A DNA stretch of 64,000 bases, taken from Clavelina lepadiformis (taxonomy: Eukaryota > Chordata > Ascidiacea > Aplousobranchia > Clavelinidae). The stretch lies in the NCBI RefSeq assembly GCF_947623445.1, contig NC_135247.1:2668501-2732500 (forward strand). The letters run 5' to 3'. Below, in pieces: positions 1-11,247 of this stretch (within the stretch, counting starts at the first letter, position 1; each line of letters starts with the position of its first letter). Both the position numbers and the translations under genes were made by a program. Under the pieces are notes generated by a model, which was not told where the DNA came from, did no database searches, and saw nothing but the letters and a program-made list of their open reading frames with translations.

Positions 1-40
1 TGATTGATGACTTGGTGATATCACACAAAGTCTCTTGTAG

Positions 41-270
41 GGCTTTATGGGCAAAGGCTAAAAGTTGAGCCTGAAATCCCCGAGTACCTCACCCCGCCCA
101 AAATGCGCGGAGCACAAACAAACTGGGTTGTTCCGCCTCAAAACTGCTTTAAATGGCTAGAAATGAACTGCATTCTCATTTATTCATGTATATGTACAAT
201 AGCTGCTAAATTTATGGTGTACATTTTTGAAACGCTGTATAAAACAATATGTCAACGCCATATACAATGA
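41..270 (+). CDS. possible last exon of an upstream gene (partial, unidentified)
   Basis: After a TAG acceptor-like site at 38-40 the plus strand stays open to a TGA at 268-270. The first part has coding character, with a Pro/Glu-rich stretch around LTPPKMRGAQTN followed by NWVVPPQNCFKW. The last part is hydrophobic and could be one membrane segment or simply open non-coding sequence. I do not recognise the family. It may be the final exon of a gene lying to the left of the window, ending about 900 bases before DNAJB11 on the same strand. The real end of coding may be earlier than the stop given. Low confidence. Confidence 0.3.
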
Positions 271-1169
271 TTTTGAAACATCGTTTACTATTCCGTTTAC
301 CCGCCTGTTATATGTTTTCCTGTAACATAGCTATAGGTAATAGCCGAGAAACAACGTAGCCTAGTTGCAAAAACGAAATGCGATGAACGAAAAGGAATGA
401 AAACTACGTAAAACAACCTAAGAACCTAACCTAAAACGTAAATACGTTAATTATTGTTTTATGACAATTAGTTAAATTAATTAAATTCTTTAACTAGTAG
501 TTTTTGCTCCTCGCAATCGCGGTTAATAGCAAAAAATAAACCATGCGAAGTTAGAAGATGTCGCTAATATCGTGGGAGAATTAGGTTCCGTTTCAAAAGG
601 AAGTTCTCAATTTCCACGTCGAGTGGTTTCTAGTTTAACATTTGTGATACTAAACCAGCTGGAGATTGTTTTCGATTGATAGGATCATGATTGTGCTGGG
701 AAATAAAATCTGTTGTGAAGATGGGTTCTGTTTAACTCAATAGCCTATATAGGATGATCATAAAATTTCAAATTTTACCTGTCTTTTGGCTAATTGCCAA
801 TTCTATTGTCACAGTGTATTGCTAGGCCTATATGGACTGATAGAAGACATATTTAAAGCCTGAAAGGGCTGAAATTGTAAACAGTGCTTCCCAATTAAGC
901 ATATTTTCTTCGTTTCAGGCTTTTAGTGAGATCCACTATTAGGCTAATAGTTACAGAATTAAATTTTAGAACGTTATGTAGCCTATTATTCTTTGCATTT
1001 ATGTGAACTTGTGCAGGTTACCATAATTCGAATATATATATTTATATCGTATCCATTTTGCGGTCTTAAATGCAAATAACATTTGGTTTAAACAATCATA
1101 TCACTGTAATACTGATATTACTTCTGTGAATTGCCTTGCAAGCCTAGCATATCAGCATTGAAGGAAAAG
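271..1169. other. intergenic region upstream of DNAJB11
   Basis: AT-rich, with no reading frame or repeat that I can support. It presumably holds the DNAJB11 promoter and 5' leader, but I cannot place a TATA box or start site with confidence. Confidence 0.5.
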
Positions 1170-4100
1170 ATGAAGATTCCATTCTTTAAAGTTTTTCTTC
1201 TACTCTTATTTGTTACCTCACAAGCATTGGCAGGGTGAGTTGTGAATGAATGTTTTTTTCAATTTCATTTTAAATTGCTGCCAACATTCAAAGTCTGAAT
1301 GTGTAGCCTAAGTTATAAACGCCAATCGGCCAGAGTGCATTCCATGCGTTGCGTACGCCGAAGGTCAATTTCGCATACACTACAAATACGCCAAAGACAT
1401 TATACCAACTGTGGACTTTTAAGAAAAACGATGCAGTGTGTTCTTTCTTTGTCTAAACAAGAGAAAAACGAAAGTGCAAAGTGAATTTGCAGTTGTCATG
1501 GTTGCGTCAAGACGTCTATATATTTGCTTTGTGCCATGCCGAAGTGAAACTGAGTTTACGCTGCTTGACTGTAGGTCATGCCGAAGATCTTTGGTGTAAC
1601 TCAAGTAGAATGCACTCGTGACCAGTCTAGAACACTAAACCGAAACAGAGTAAACCTTTGCGTAAACTTTGCAATGGTTATCCTGAGGTATTTGACAAAA
1701 ATTTTTTTAAAACAAGTAAAAAAATGGCAAAAATTTGACCTATACAATACACGCTTTTCATTTCAGTGACTGGCGCAACAAATTATCAAAAATCAATGAA
1801 TTTCACCTTATCTGAAAAAATGTGCCAGCTATCTCCCAATTACGAAGTTTGCTTTCAATATGCCGGATAAATAAATCAAAAATTGTAATGCCAAAATTGG
1901 CACCACACCAACATAATTCTGTTAGTATAGAATGTAAGGCAAATTGACATATCTCCCCCGGAAAAATTCACGCATAAGCGACTTTCTCCGGCACATCATA
2001 CAAACTTTTCAGTAGTGGGCTGTCAAAGATATTTTGTTTTTTGGCAAAATATTGTACTCTGATATGTTATACCAGTAGCAGTAGGATTTAAAAATTCTAC
2101 TTAGTTTTTTAAAACACATAGAAAATAAAACAATAGTGAGTAATGGATTGAAAAAACTTTTAATTTACTAGGTTACTGTTTTGTGTTCAAATGTATGTAA
2201 ATGAATGGAACCCTTTTGTTAATAGTGCTTATTTCTAGCTGTGAAAATGTTTTCAAATGAGGCTAATAGCACTAGGTTAAGATTTTTTTGGCTCCAATAT
2301 TTCTTCAACCGAATCTTTGTGTTTTTTTCATTGATTCAAAACATTGATTTTGTGATTAACGTTTTTGTAGGAGAGATTTTTATAGAATTTTACAAGTTTC
2401 AAAGGATGCCACAACAAAACAGATAAAATCAGCCTATCGAAAACTAGCAAAGCAAATGCATCCAGATAAAAATCCAGACGATGAAACTGCTACTGAAAAA
2501 TTTCAAGAATTAGCTCTGGCTTATGAGGTGCGACAACTCTTACTTTCTATTAGCTTGTGAATCCATTGGTATGAATTTTATCGTATTCTTATAAATTAAA
2601 TGATTAAAATTGTGGTTGCAATATTTCATACTGTAATAATATATAGTGTGTTGAATGCAAAGGTTTTGTCAGACGAAAATAAGAGAAAAAAATACGACAA
2701 ATTCGGAGAGGAAGGTCTTAAAGATGAAATGAGTGGTGGCGGTGGTCACGACCCATTTTCAAGGTAGATTTACATCATCATACACTGTACAAGCTTTACA
2801 CTGCTCCTAACTTTTTCAGATTGGCGTGATGAATTTTTAGCATGTAACACATTTTTCGCACTTTATCTGACATTTGTGTTCCTAATTCTAATTGCATTAA
2901 ATGGTTTAATTTTAAGAACTGTTTGGAATTTAAAATAAATACTAATGTTGTTAGTTTTAGAACATGTTTTAAGCAACAAATGTTTTCAAATGTGTAGTTT
3001 CTTTGGAGATTTCTTTTCTTTTAACTTTGGCGGACAACAGCAAGGCGGAGAGAGAGACGTTCCCAAAGGAGATTCTTTCGTTGTACCTTTGGAGGTCACA
3101 CTTGAAGAAATTTACTCAGGAAATTTTGTTGAGGTCAATAAAATTAATGATAGGTTACCGATATCTTGAATAATTAATTTATGTGTGAGGTTTTATAAAG
3201 AAGTAGGTCTAGGATTATAATATAGACCTGTAAAGTGTAATGTGTACTCCTTTATAGATTGTGCGACATAAACCAGTCGCAAAAGAAACATCAGGAACAA
3301 GGCAATGCAATTGTCGAAATGAGATGAAAACAACTCAAATAGGCCCTGGAAGGATACAGATGACTCAGCAAAGAGTCTGTGATGAGTGTCCTAATGTTAA
3401 GTATGTTGAAGATTCAATTTTATTTTACTGCGTATATAATTGTGTAAAAAGGCAGGTGATGCTAGAATCGACCAAACCTTCCAAATAAACATAAAAGTAA
3501 TAGCTAGATAAAGTAGAACCTTTAAGACCAAGGAATGTTTATTTTGTATGTACATTTCACAAATCACAATGTAGGTTGAATTAAAGTTTACTTTAATTGT
3601 GGTTGTGGTTGCATTTATAGCAACAAGGGCAAGAATCATATTTACCTACATGTTAATCTGACATAAATAAACATTTGTCCTTGATTATAAAAAAATACGA
3701 ATAATTTAACGGTAGAATTAATTGTGCAAAAGAATACAGCAGGCACTGTGTATGGAATTAACTGCATAAAAAAAACTCAAAATTTGAAACGTTACGGACA
3801 AGAGTTATGGACAGTGTTACGAATAGAGAATATAAGGCAAAACCATGGCGATCAAATCACTAATGAGTGGTGTGAAGATGTTGTTGGGAAATAATCTTTC
3901 TAGTATGCATACTTCAAACCTATAAGTGTAAAATTTGAAAATTTGTGTGAATTTTTAAACTATGTGTGTGCATAATGTAGAATTAGCAGTTCCAGCTGTG
4001 TAGAATTAGTGTTAGCTGGGCTACAAGAAGAACACACAGACAAGCTTGCACTAGTGAACAGACACATTTGTTTCTTATGCCAACAAAACAGAAACATGTT

Positions 4101-5265
4101 ATTACTCGTATTATAGGTGCTAACAGTTGTATTCAGCTACTGTTTTTATATTTGGTTAAATGCCTTCTGTCCAAGAAACTGTCCTTATTTCATTGCTTGT
4201 TTTGAATGGGTTAAATTATGTACTGACTTTTTCCATTGCAGATATGTTACTGAAGAGAAGGTTCTAGAAATGGAAGTGGAACCCGGCATGGAGGAAGGCA
4301 CAGACTACCCATTTTTTGGTGAAGGAGAACCAAACATTGATGGGGAACCTGGTGATCTTTATTTCAAAATTAAAATTTTAAAGTAAGTTTTGTTCATTTC
4401 TGCAAACGCATTGGTAGCTTGCTTGTGTTTTACCCAGGTTTTTTCAATTGCATTTGCTGTCTGTCAGCCTTGTCTGTTACAAACTTGCTATTTAACGTCG
4501 TAGACATAAAGTGTTCGAACGTAAAGGATTAGATTTGTACACCAATGTCACGATTCCCCTGACCGACGCTCTCCTTGGTTTCACAATAGATGTAGTTCAC
4601 TTAGATGGACACAAAGTAAGTTTATTTGATTGTTGAAAATGGCCGGTGGTTGAACAAATTTTGGTAATCACAACGATTCTTTTGTGCAATTGGTTTGTAA
4701 GAATCCATAACGAGAAATCTATATTTGCAGATTATTTTGTTTTATGCATAAAAAATTATTGTCTGCGTAGGTTCAAATTGAAAGGAAGCAAGTCACTTGG
4801 CCTGGTGCTCGAATCAAAAAGAAAAATGAAGGTCTACCCTCAAATGAAAATTTTAATCTGAGAGGAAATCTCATCGTAACGTTCGATGTGGAATTTCCAA
4901 GAGGCGAATTAACAGAGGAACAAAAAGAAGGTTAAATTTAATATTTCATTCAACTACCCACAATTTTTCAGTGCTAATTAATTATTGAAAAATTTTTTTA
5001 TTTTATTAAAAATTATTTACATATTTATGTAGACTCAAGTGTTAAATTAAAGTTATTAACTGTTTTAAATATATAAATTATAATTTGTTATATAATTATA
5101 AATTATTGTAATATTGTTAACTTACTTTGGAAATTCTTTTTTGAATTGTTGACACTTTAGTTACTTTACATATGCGTTAAGCAAGTTAATTTACATGCAG
5201 CTATTAGTCAAGTACTTAAGGCGAAGTCGAAACCAAAAGTTTACAATGGACTGCAAGGCTACTGA
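1170..5265 (+). CDS. DNAJB11: DnaJ homologue subfamily B member 11 (ERdj3), ER co-chaperone
   Basis: Nine exons join in phase: 1170-1234, 2371-2527, 2663-2763, 2998-3133, 3258-3400, 4242-4382, 4504-4615, 4771-4930 and 5201-5265. They give 359 aa against 358 in human. ERdj3 is a luminal Hsp40 that binds unfolded clients and stimulates the ATPase of BiP. The N-terminus is a signal peptide (residues 1-22, a Leu-rich core ending ALAG). A J domain follows with the HPD triad in KQMHPDKNP, then a Gly/Phe-rich linker ([12 protein letters not shown]). The substrate-binding domain carries the ERdj3-specific cysteine set C-x-C...C-x-x-C (QCNC and VCDEC). The C-terminus ends KVYNGLQGY, as in vertebrates. 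All introns are GT-AG. The identification is secure. What lies in the introns appears to be plain AT-rich sequence. Confidence 0.96.
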
Positions 5266-6123
5266 GCTGGTTGCAACATGATTTTCTTGTGGGAGCACAG
5301 CGCACCGCTGTTTGGGTTGAATTACCTATTTGGCATTACAGTACTTGTTTGCATAAAGCTCGTTTATCTACGTTTATTCTATGGTAAATTATATCTACAG
5401 CTTAGGTAATTATTATGCAATCATACATTTATGTCCTTACTTGGTTTATTTAAATTTAAAAAAAATTTTTGAATTAAGTTTTTCGGTCTTGGTGCTCAAG
5501 TTTTGCAAAAATTAAGTCCTACGTCCTTTGGTATCAGACACGCCTGGTAACTGAGAAATAAAAGTGCTTAATGGCAATAATGTGAGATTATCTTAGGTTT
5601 TTATTAAAATTTGTTAAGTAAAAATTTCGTTCTACTTTCCAGCTTTTTAGTTGTTGATAAATACAAAAAATTGTCCTCATGCTGGGTGATTTAATTTTAT
5701 GATTTCTTGTAACGTTTTTGTGCACTGTAGTTGTTTGTTTATTTACTAAGCAGAAAACGATGTAGTGCCGAATTTTATAAATAAAAAAACATATCGAAAT
5801 CCCCGAGTTATTCTGTGGGCTCAATTGTGACAGTGCATTAGCTGCCATCTTCAAGAAAAAACCTATAAAGATGGCGGACTAAGACCTGTAAAAAACATTC
5901 ATTCGAACATATAATGCAGCCTACCATTCTATATTTATATCGGGAAATGAATTTTCGACAACAAAATTATTAACTAAGTCAAAGAGGTGCTACGTTGTTT
6001 AAAAGCAAACATAGTGGTGTACTACCTAGTCTACTATAGATGGTAGGCCTATAGCTGAAAGCTTGTTCTATTTCCTGCGACTTTAGTATACTAATTTTAC
6101 TGCTAAGTCTTAAGGCCACTGAC
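5266..6123. other. intergenic, DNAJB11 3' region
   Basis: Contains the DNAJB11 3' untranslated region; possible AATAAA-like signals lie around 5550-5570 (GAAATAAAAG) and 5780. No gene seen. Confidence 0.45.
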
Positions 6124-6559
6124 CAGAGCTGGGCAGTACCGCGGTATGTTTTCATTACTGGTACCGTCGGTACATTTAGAAAAAATTACCGAGTTATTTT
6201 GTTTAAGAAAATATATTCTGTCCCAGTAATTTTAAAACGATTATTTCAAAACTTCGTGAAGTATGTTTTTCAAAACTTAATTTTAAATAAACATATTAAT
6301 GCCAAATTTTGGCGTTCGCTGTCCTCTGCAAATGTTTAATAAAGTTGCGAGGTCACTTATGTTTTGACCTGATATAACCTGTTGGGAGGCTAAATAATAA
6401 TAGGTTAAAAATTGCACTTACAGCTTGATCCGTTATACAAAAAGTACTGAATTCTGGCAACGTTGCTAGGCATACATTTTTCCAAAGTAGGCTAGGTCTA
6501 TAAGTAGCCTACCGTTACCGACTGTAGCCTACTTTAAAGTATCGACTGCCCAACTCTCT
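6124..6559. mobile_element. non-autonomous hAT-like element (degenerate)
   Basis: The left end CAGAGCTGGGCAGTACCG and the right end CGACTGCCCAACTCTC are inverted partners of each other with a few mismatches. The flanks CCACTGAC and TCACTAAC could be a decayed 8-bp target duplication (6 of 8 matching). There is no coding capacity. The ends resemble the CAGxGxTGGGCA type of hAT terminus. It looks old. Confidence 0.5.
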
Positions 6560-7697
6560 CACTAACTACACACAAATATTACCACTATCAATTTCAAAAA
6601 GTGCAGAAGGAAAGAAACACTCAGCCTACTGAAAGCGGGAGCCCAGCAACATATATACTTATTGCACCGAAATAATCCCATCATAGCCTACTGTAGATAT
6701 ACATATATCACTAATAATTAATTAATAGGCAAAAAATAATAAACTTACCATTAATTCTAAAGTTTTCAGAGAACTTTGGTTTTTAGTGTTCAATGATATT
6801 AAAAAATTTGCAAAAAAAATAGTTAAGATTTTTTTAGCGGAGTTTAGATTAGGCTATTTCCAGTATCGCTAGTTTGCTAAATAAATGAAAGCTTTGTTGA
6901 ATATTTGCCTAGTGTTTTTAACAGTCATAGAGTATAGGCTAGTAAGTTGAGTACACAAAATTTGCAACCTTTACATCTACATGTAACGTGTTCTTCTGTT
7001 TGTGCAATCGAAAAGCACTTTATGTAAATTGCCACTTCTTGATATTTAAAAACAATACCCTATCTTCCTATTTTTTAACTTTGTTATAAAGTTCATTCCA
7101 AACTGTGAAAAACTCGTAGCGATAGAGTAAACTCAAAGCTCTATCGCCTAGGCCGGCCTAGATATAATTATTTATATTTTTGCAGCTAAAAACTTTTTAG
7201 TACACATAAATTGAAACTGGTTATTGACGACGTGTGTCAGTTACCAATAGTAGACGAGAAGTTTTTCAAAGAATTTTGATACATGTGAAATCGTGTATGG
7301 AAAAGTTGGCGCATGAAATGAAGGTAGCCATCATGTGGTAATGTAATAATAAGGGATTGTAATCTATAATTATTTGGTTTTTCTGGTTAGTATTTCATCT
7401 TTTTTCTTGCTATAATGATTGACATTATATTTTTCGATTCTCGATATGCAATGTCCAAAAACATCAAACACCAAAAAACAGCAACCCGGCCGTATTTTAA
7501 AAATTATACCCAACGGCCTCGTCTGGTTTTGGCAACGAGGTTTCTGTCTTTTCGGCCAGACTAATCCGTGCGAGAGGTTGGTGTTTAAGAAACTCATACT
7601 TTTTACCTAAAATTGTGATATTAAATAGTGAAAACATGAAAATTTTGAATATTTTGTTTCCCAAATAAAGTATGTTTGCTGAATGTGCAGGCTAAAA
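6560..7697. other. intergenic, upstream of RPL37A
   Basis: No reading frame I can support. A pyrimidine-rich stretch at about 7541-7552 (TTTCTGTCTTTTC) followed by a possible donor GAGAG/GTTGGT near 7575 could be the TOP-type start and short non-coding first exon of RPL37A. The ATG exon is preceded by a clear acceptor (TGTGCAG, ending at 7690), so a 5' exon or a trans-spliced leader is expected. This is inference only. Confidence 0.35.
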
Positions 7698-10065
7698 ATG
7701 GCGAAGCGTACCAAAAAGGTAGGAATTGTTGGAAAGTACGGCACAAGATATGGTGCTTCACTCAGAAAGCTTATCAAGCGAATGGAAGTTTCTCAGCACA
7801 AGAAATACACAGGTACTTTACGTCTTATAATTATTTTTATTGCACGTGTTTAGTTTACCAAATTCACTTACCTTGAGCAAGTGTCTTTGGAATCTCGGGT
7901 CTAGCACATACAAACACAACCACAGGATGACTTTGTATACTAGACCCCAGCTACTCAAATTGTGAGGTCATCTGGTTGTGCACTTGTATACTAGACCAGG
8001 ACATTCATATGCCTAGGCCTAGTTGCGGACTCACCTAGCTTAAGGCATGCTGAGTCCCTGCCTGGCCTGTAGTGTTGCATCTGCATGCACAGGATACATT
8101 AACTTGCACCCGGAATTTTTTAAGTTCATGCCCATTTGTAAAAATTGATCAAAAAATAGTTGTTTGAAGATGAATTTATAGGAAATAAACAAAGTTTCAG
8201 TTTTAGTACACTCTGGGTCGACTGAAAAGTATGGCAATTTTCGATGAGAAATCTGTTGCGCAAAGACACATTTTGGCATGCTTGCGTATATTATAGTAAC
8301 GATTCTTTAATTAAAAGTAGGCGTCAAACAACCAAGTATTCCTTGTTTGTTTTGTGTAAATCAGCGTGATGATAAAAATGTTGGCGTGTACAGTGATGAA
8401 TCTTGTGCATGCAGGTGCCACACATTCCAATATGCCACTTGCACACATGAAGCTCATTAACAGGCACGTCAAACTTTTCAAGCTATTTTATAATAAATAA
8501 GCAACAGATTTGTTTGCTTGAACACCAAATTATAATATAAAACGAAGAATTTAAGCTTTATTACTCATAAACCATCACTCTAAAATTTGTGTCACTGCTG
8601 CATACACGTTTAATGTGTCTTACTTAGATATGAGGTCAAAAAATTCTTGATGGTGACTTTTTTCATTTGGAAAATAAACAAACATACGATTTATCAATAA
8701 CATTTTATAAGTTGTAAAAAAGCATATTATTATCGTAAGGATAGAACTAGGATTACATATTTAATGTGATGATGCAAAGAATTAACAATTCGCAATTAAG
8801 ATTTTTGCTGTTAGGATTACTTTAGCGCTTTTTTAAAATTTAAGGTACAAATTCATTTGTTTGGTGTTTTACCTAAACACATATAAATGAACCGTCCAGA
8901 CTAGCAATGTTAAAGTCTTTTCATCTATCATGATGTCAACTACTAAGCTTCTCAGAATATCATTGAATAAGAAGACATATATATAATAAATGCAGTTTAA
9001 CTGTTGTTCATATGCTGTAATTTTCTGCTGGGCAGTGTTTTCGGCATGCCCTTAAGTTTTGCTCGACGTACTCATTGCCGTAAGATTTTTTCTTTAATTG
9101 GCTTAAAGCCTTATATGCTATTTTGCTAGCCATGGAAGACTGCTAGCATTTACCTTAATGCTTTAGTTTTTGCTTGTTATGTTAGCTCAGGCAAATGTTC
9201 TTAAATTGGATAAGCTGCAAACTTTTGCGGTAAAAACTTTAGCCGTTGGAAAATTAGGAAAACAGACCAATCATTTCAAAACACTTGTCCGCTTTGTGAG
9301 AATCTTTATCTCGTTAATTGCAAATGTAGCAAAGCCAAAATTTGTTGTTGATTTTTCCCTATAAAAACATTGTGTTGAACTTCATTCTGAGAACTTGAGT
9401 TTATGTTATTTAATGTGCAGTCCTCATTAAAATATGGATGTCATTTTTGCCTGCTAAAACATTATGGTTGAACAAAGGTGGTGGTCTAAATCTTTATTTT
9501 ACTTACCGTGTGAACTTTTGTAAGACACGCTGATATTTTAGCTAAATGACCAAACTAAATTTCTTCTGGCTGTGGGTTTTAGTCAACCATTAGTTTTGTT
9601 AACTGCACCGAAAACTGCCAAGTTACACCAAACACCTTGCACTTGCCTGTTTTGTTTTTTGGAAAGATTCACCAATCACTTTAATTTTAGGTGATTTGAC
9701 ACTTTCTATCCAGCTTGCATGTTTTTACAGGTCCCAGCGGTAAGGATGACCTGAAGCGTGTTGCTGTTGGAATCTGGCATTGCAAATCTCTCAATATTAA
9801 GGTTGGTGCCTTAAAACAACTTCTGAAACATTAAAATATAAATCTATTAGGCATATTGCTGTTTTAGTGCATTCCTCTTAAACAAGCATGATCGCCACTG
9901 GTGTGAATTTGTAAATCAGGGTATTCTGTAAATAAATGTAATGAGCCCTCAGTATAATTTGACTTCTTTCGTCAGATTGCCGGAGGTGCCTGGGTACCTG
10001 AAACAACTACCGCAGCAACCATCAAATACGGCATCAGAAGATTGAGAGAACAGAAGGAATCTTAA
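7698..10065 (+). CDS. RPL37A: 60S ribosomal protein L37a (eL43), zinc-ribbon cysteines largely lost
   Basis: Exons 7698-7812, 9731-9801 and 9976-10065 join in phase to 91 aa (human 92). The start [20 protein letters not shown] and the later AVGIWHC and AGGAW blocks are diagnostic of eL43, a small protein of the large ribosomal subunit. eL43 normally holds one zinc ion with a C-x2-C...C-x2-C ribbon. Here the first pair (human YTCSFCGKTK) reads YTGPSGKDD and the fourth position (human HCGSC) reads HCKSL, so one cysteine of four remains and one residue is missing. Nothing else is broken: the frame is open, introns are intact and the C-terminus ends LREQKES. Either this lineage lost zinc binding or this is a diverged second copy. 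The donor of intron 2 (GTTGGT) is weak. Confidence 0.9.
7897..7997. repeat. short palindromic MITE, copy A (in RPL37A intron 1)
   Basis: About 100 bp bounded by TCTAG and CTAGA, with the motif CACAACCACAGGAT on one side and GGTTGTGCAC on the other and a shared core CCCAGCTACTCAAATTGTGA. The same arrangement recurs at 15497-15597, with partial copies at 15265-15314 and 27494-27524. It can fold on itself. The transposon superfamily is unknown. Confidence 0.6.
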
Positions 10066-10789
10066 ATAAAATAAACCCACGATTGCAATAACATTGTGCT
10101 AAGTTATACTTTCAGTCGCTGAGCTATAGCCCACAGATATTTAAAACATTTGAGACGGCGTAATGCGCAGCTTAAAATAGACTTGTTAAACTGCAACGTG
10201 CAGATGAAATGGTTCTTTGCCCAACGGGCGAGAGAATGAGTTGCACAAAAGGGCAAATGCGCCCCATTGGTGATATTAAATAATTAGGATTTTGTTAAAA
10301 CATTTTCGCAAAACTTGAATGCTTTCGATTTGTTTGACGTACTGCCCAAGGGTTGGTTCCGCCGGATGCACTGCAACCCACCGATGATAGACTTGTGGGC
10401 AGTGAATCTAGACACGAAATTAGCAATAAAACTGTTTAAAACCAAAATAAATATTTTAATTCGATAATAATCTTCATTGGTGGCAGAAGCAATGTTGCAG
10501 CGGTTGGTTTGACTTCAAGCACGTCGAGCCGTTTCCTGAATAAAATTGTGCGTTTGGGCGGTGTCTTGTGCTGAAATATACAAACGAAATATAAATATAC
10601 AGCATTTTGCCCTAAACATTTCATCTTGGTGACAATATCTTCTGCTGTGGCAACGGCTTCACGTAAATCTTACGACTTCCTTTGTAACATTATACACAGC
10701 ACAACACTGTAATCAAAAAACCTTTATTATAACCAGGCAAGCAATGCAAAAGTCATGCTGTCTAATCGCTGATAACAACTGCATTGCTC
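10066..10789. other. intergenic between RPL37A and the old hAT fossil
   Basis: Contains the RPL37A polyadenylation region: AAATAAAATAAA overlaps and follows the stop codon at 10063. No gene seen. Confidence 0.5.
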
Positions 10790-11239
10790 ATTGTGTTGCA
10801 CGAAAATTCATCTAAAGTTTCTATGGCAGCATCTTGCAATTCTGAAAAAAACACTGACACTGTGATGTCGATCAACCCATCTAGTGACACAAACTTGAAT
10901 AAGTTTTTGAAATGTTGACGTTGGCAGAATTGTGGTTATTGTCTTGCGTAAAACATTTTGCCGCTTTGGTGCATTAAAGAAATTATAAACTGATGCTCTT
11001 ATTCCCATACAAGTGCAAATCGATGGCAGACTGCATGAATTAGACACAGCCAAATTAAGGCTGTGTGCAGCACAATGCACGCAAAGAGCGGAAGGAATAA
11101 CTTCTCTAAAATGAGCCGTTTAGTTTTCCACTCGTTGCAGTAGCCCCATCATCCTTGACCGCGCATTTTTGAAATGTCAATTTCAATTCGCGATAAACTC
11201 TGCAGTATCGTTGTCGCCAAATTTTTACCTGATAGATCT
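10790..11239 (-). mobile_element. old hAT transposase fossil, part 1 (C-terminal side of DUF4371)
   Basis: Read on the minus strand this holds recognisable hAT transposase pieces: the CAAHSLNLAVSNSC block, a TRWVDRH block and the DLSGKNLATTILQSL block typical of DUF4371/ZMYM1-like hAT proteins. The frame shifts and stops several times, so it is a dead copy. It is continued at 14369 beyond a younger inserted hAT element. I did not find its terminal inverted repeats. Confidence 0.75.
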
Positions 11240-11247
11240 GTTACATG
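11240..11247. repeat. target-site duplication, left (GTTACATG)
   Basis: Eight bases identical to 14361-14368, immediately outside the inverted repeats of the young hAT element. An 8-bp duplication is the hAT signature. Confidence 0.95.

Noticed and set aside
10808-11080. Minus-strand frame with CAAHSLNLAVSNSC as a host gene
   Set aside because: It is part of a broken hAT transposase that continues beyond the younger insertion.
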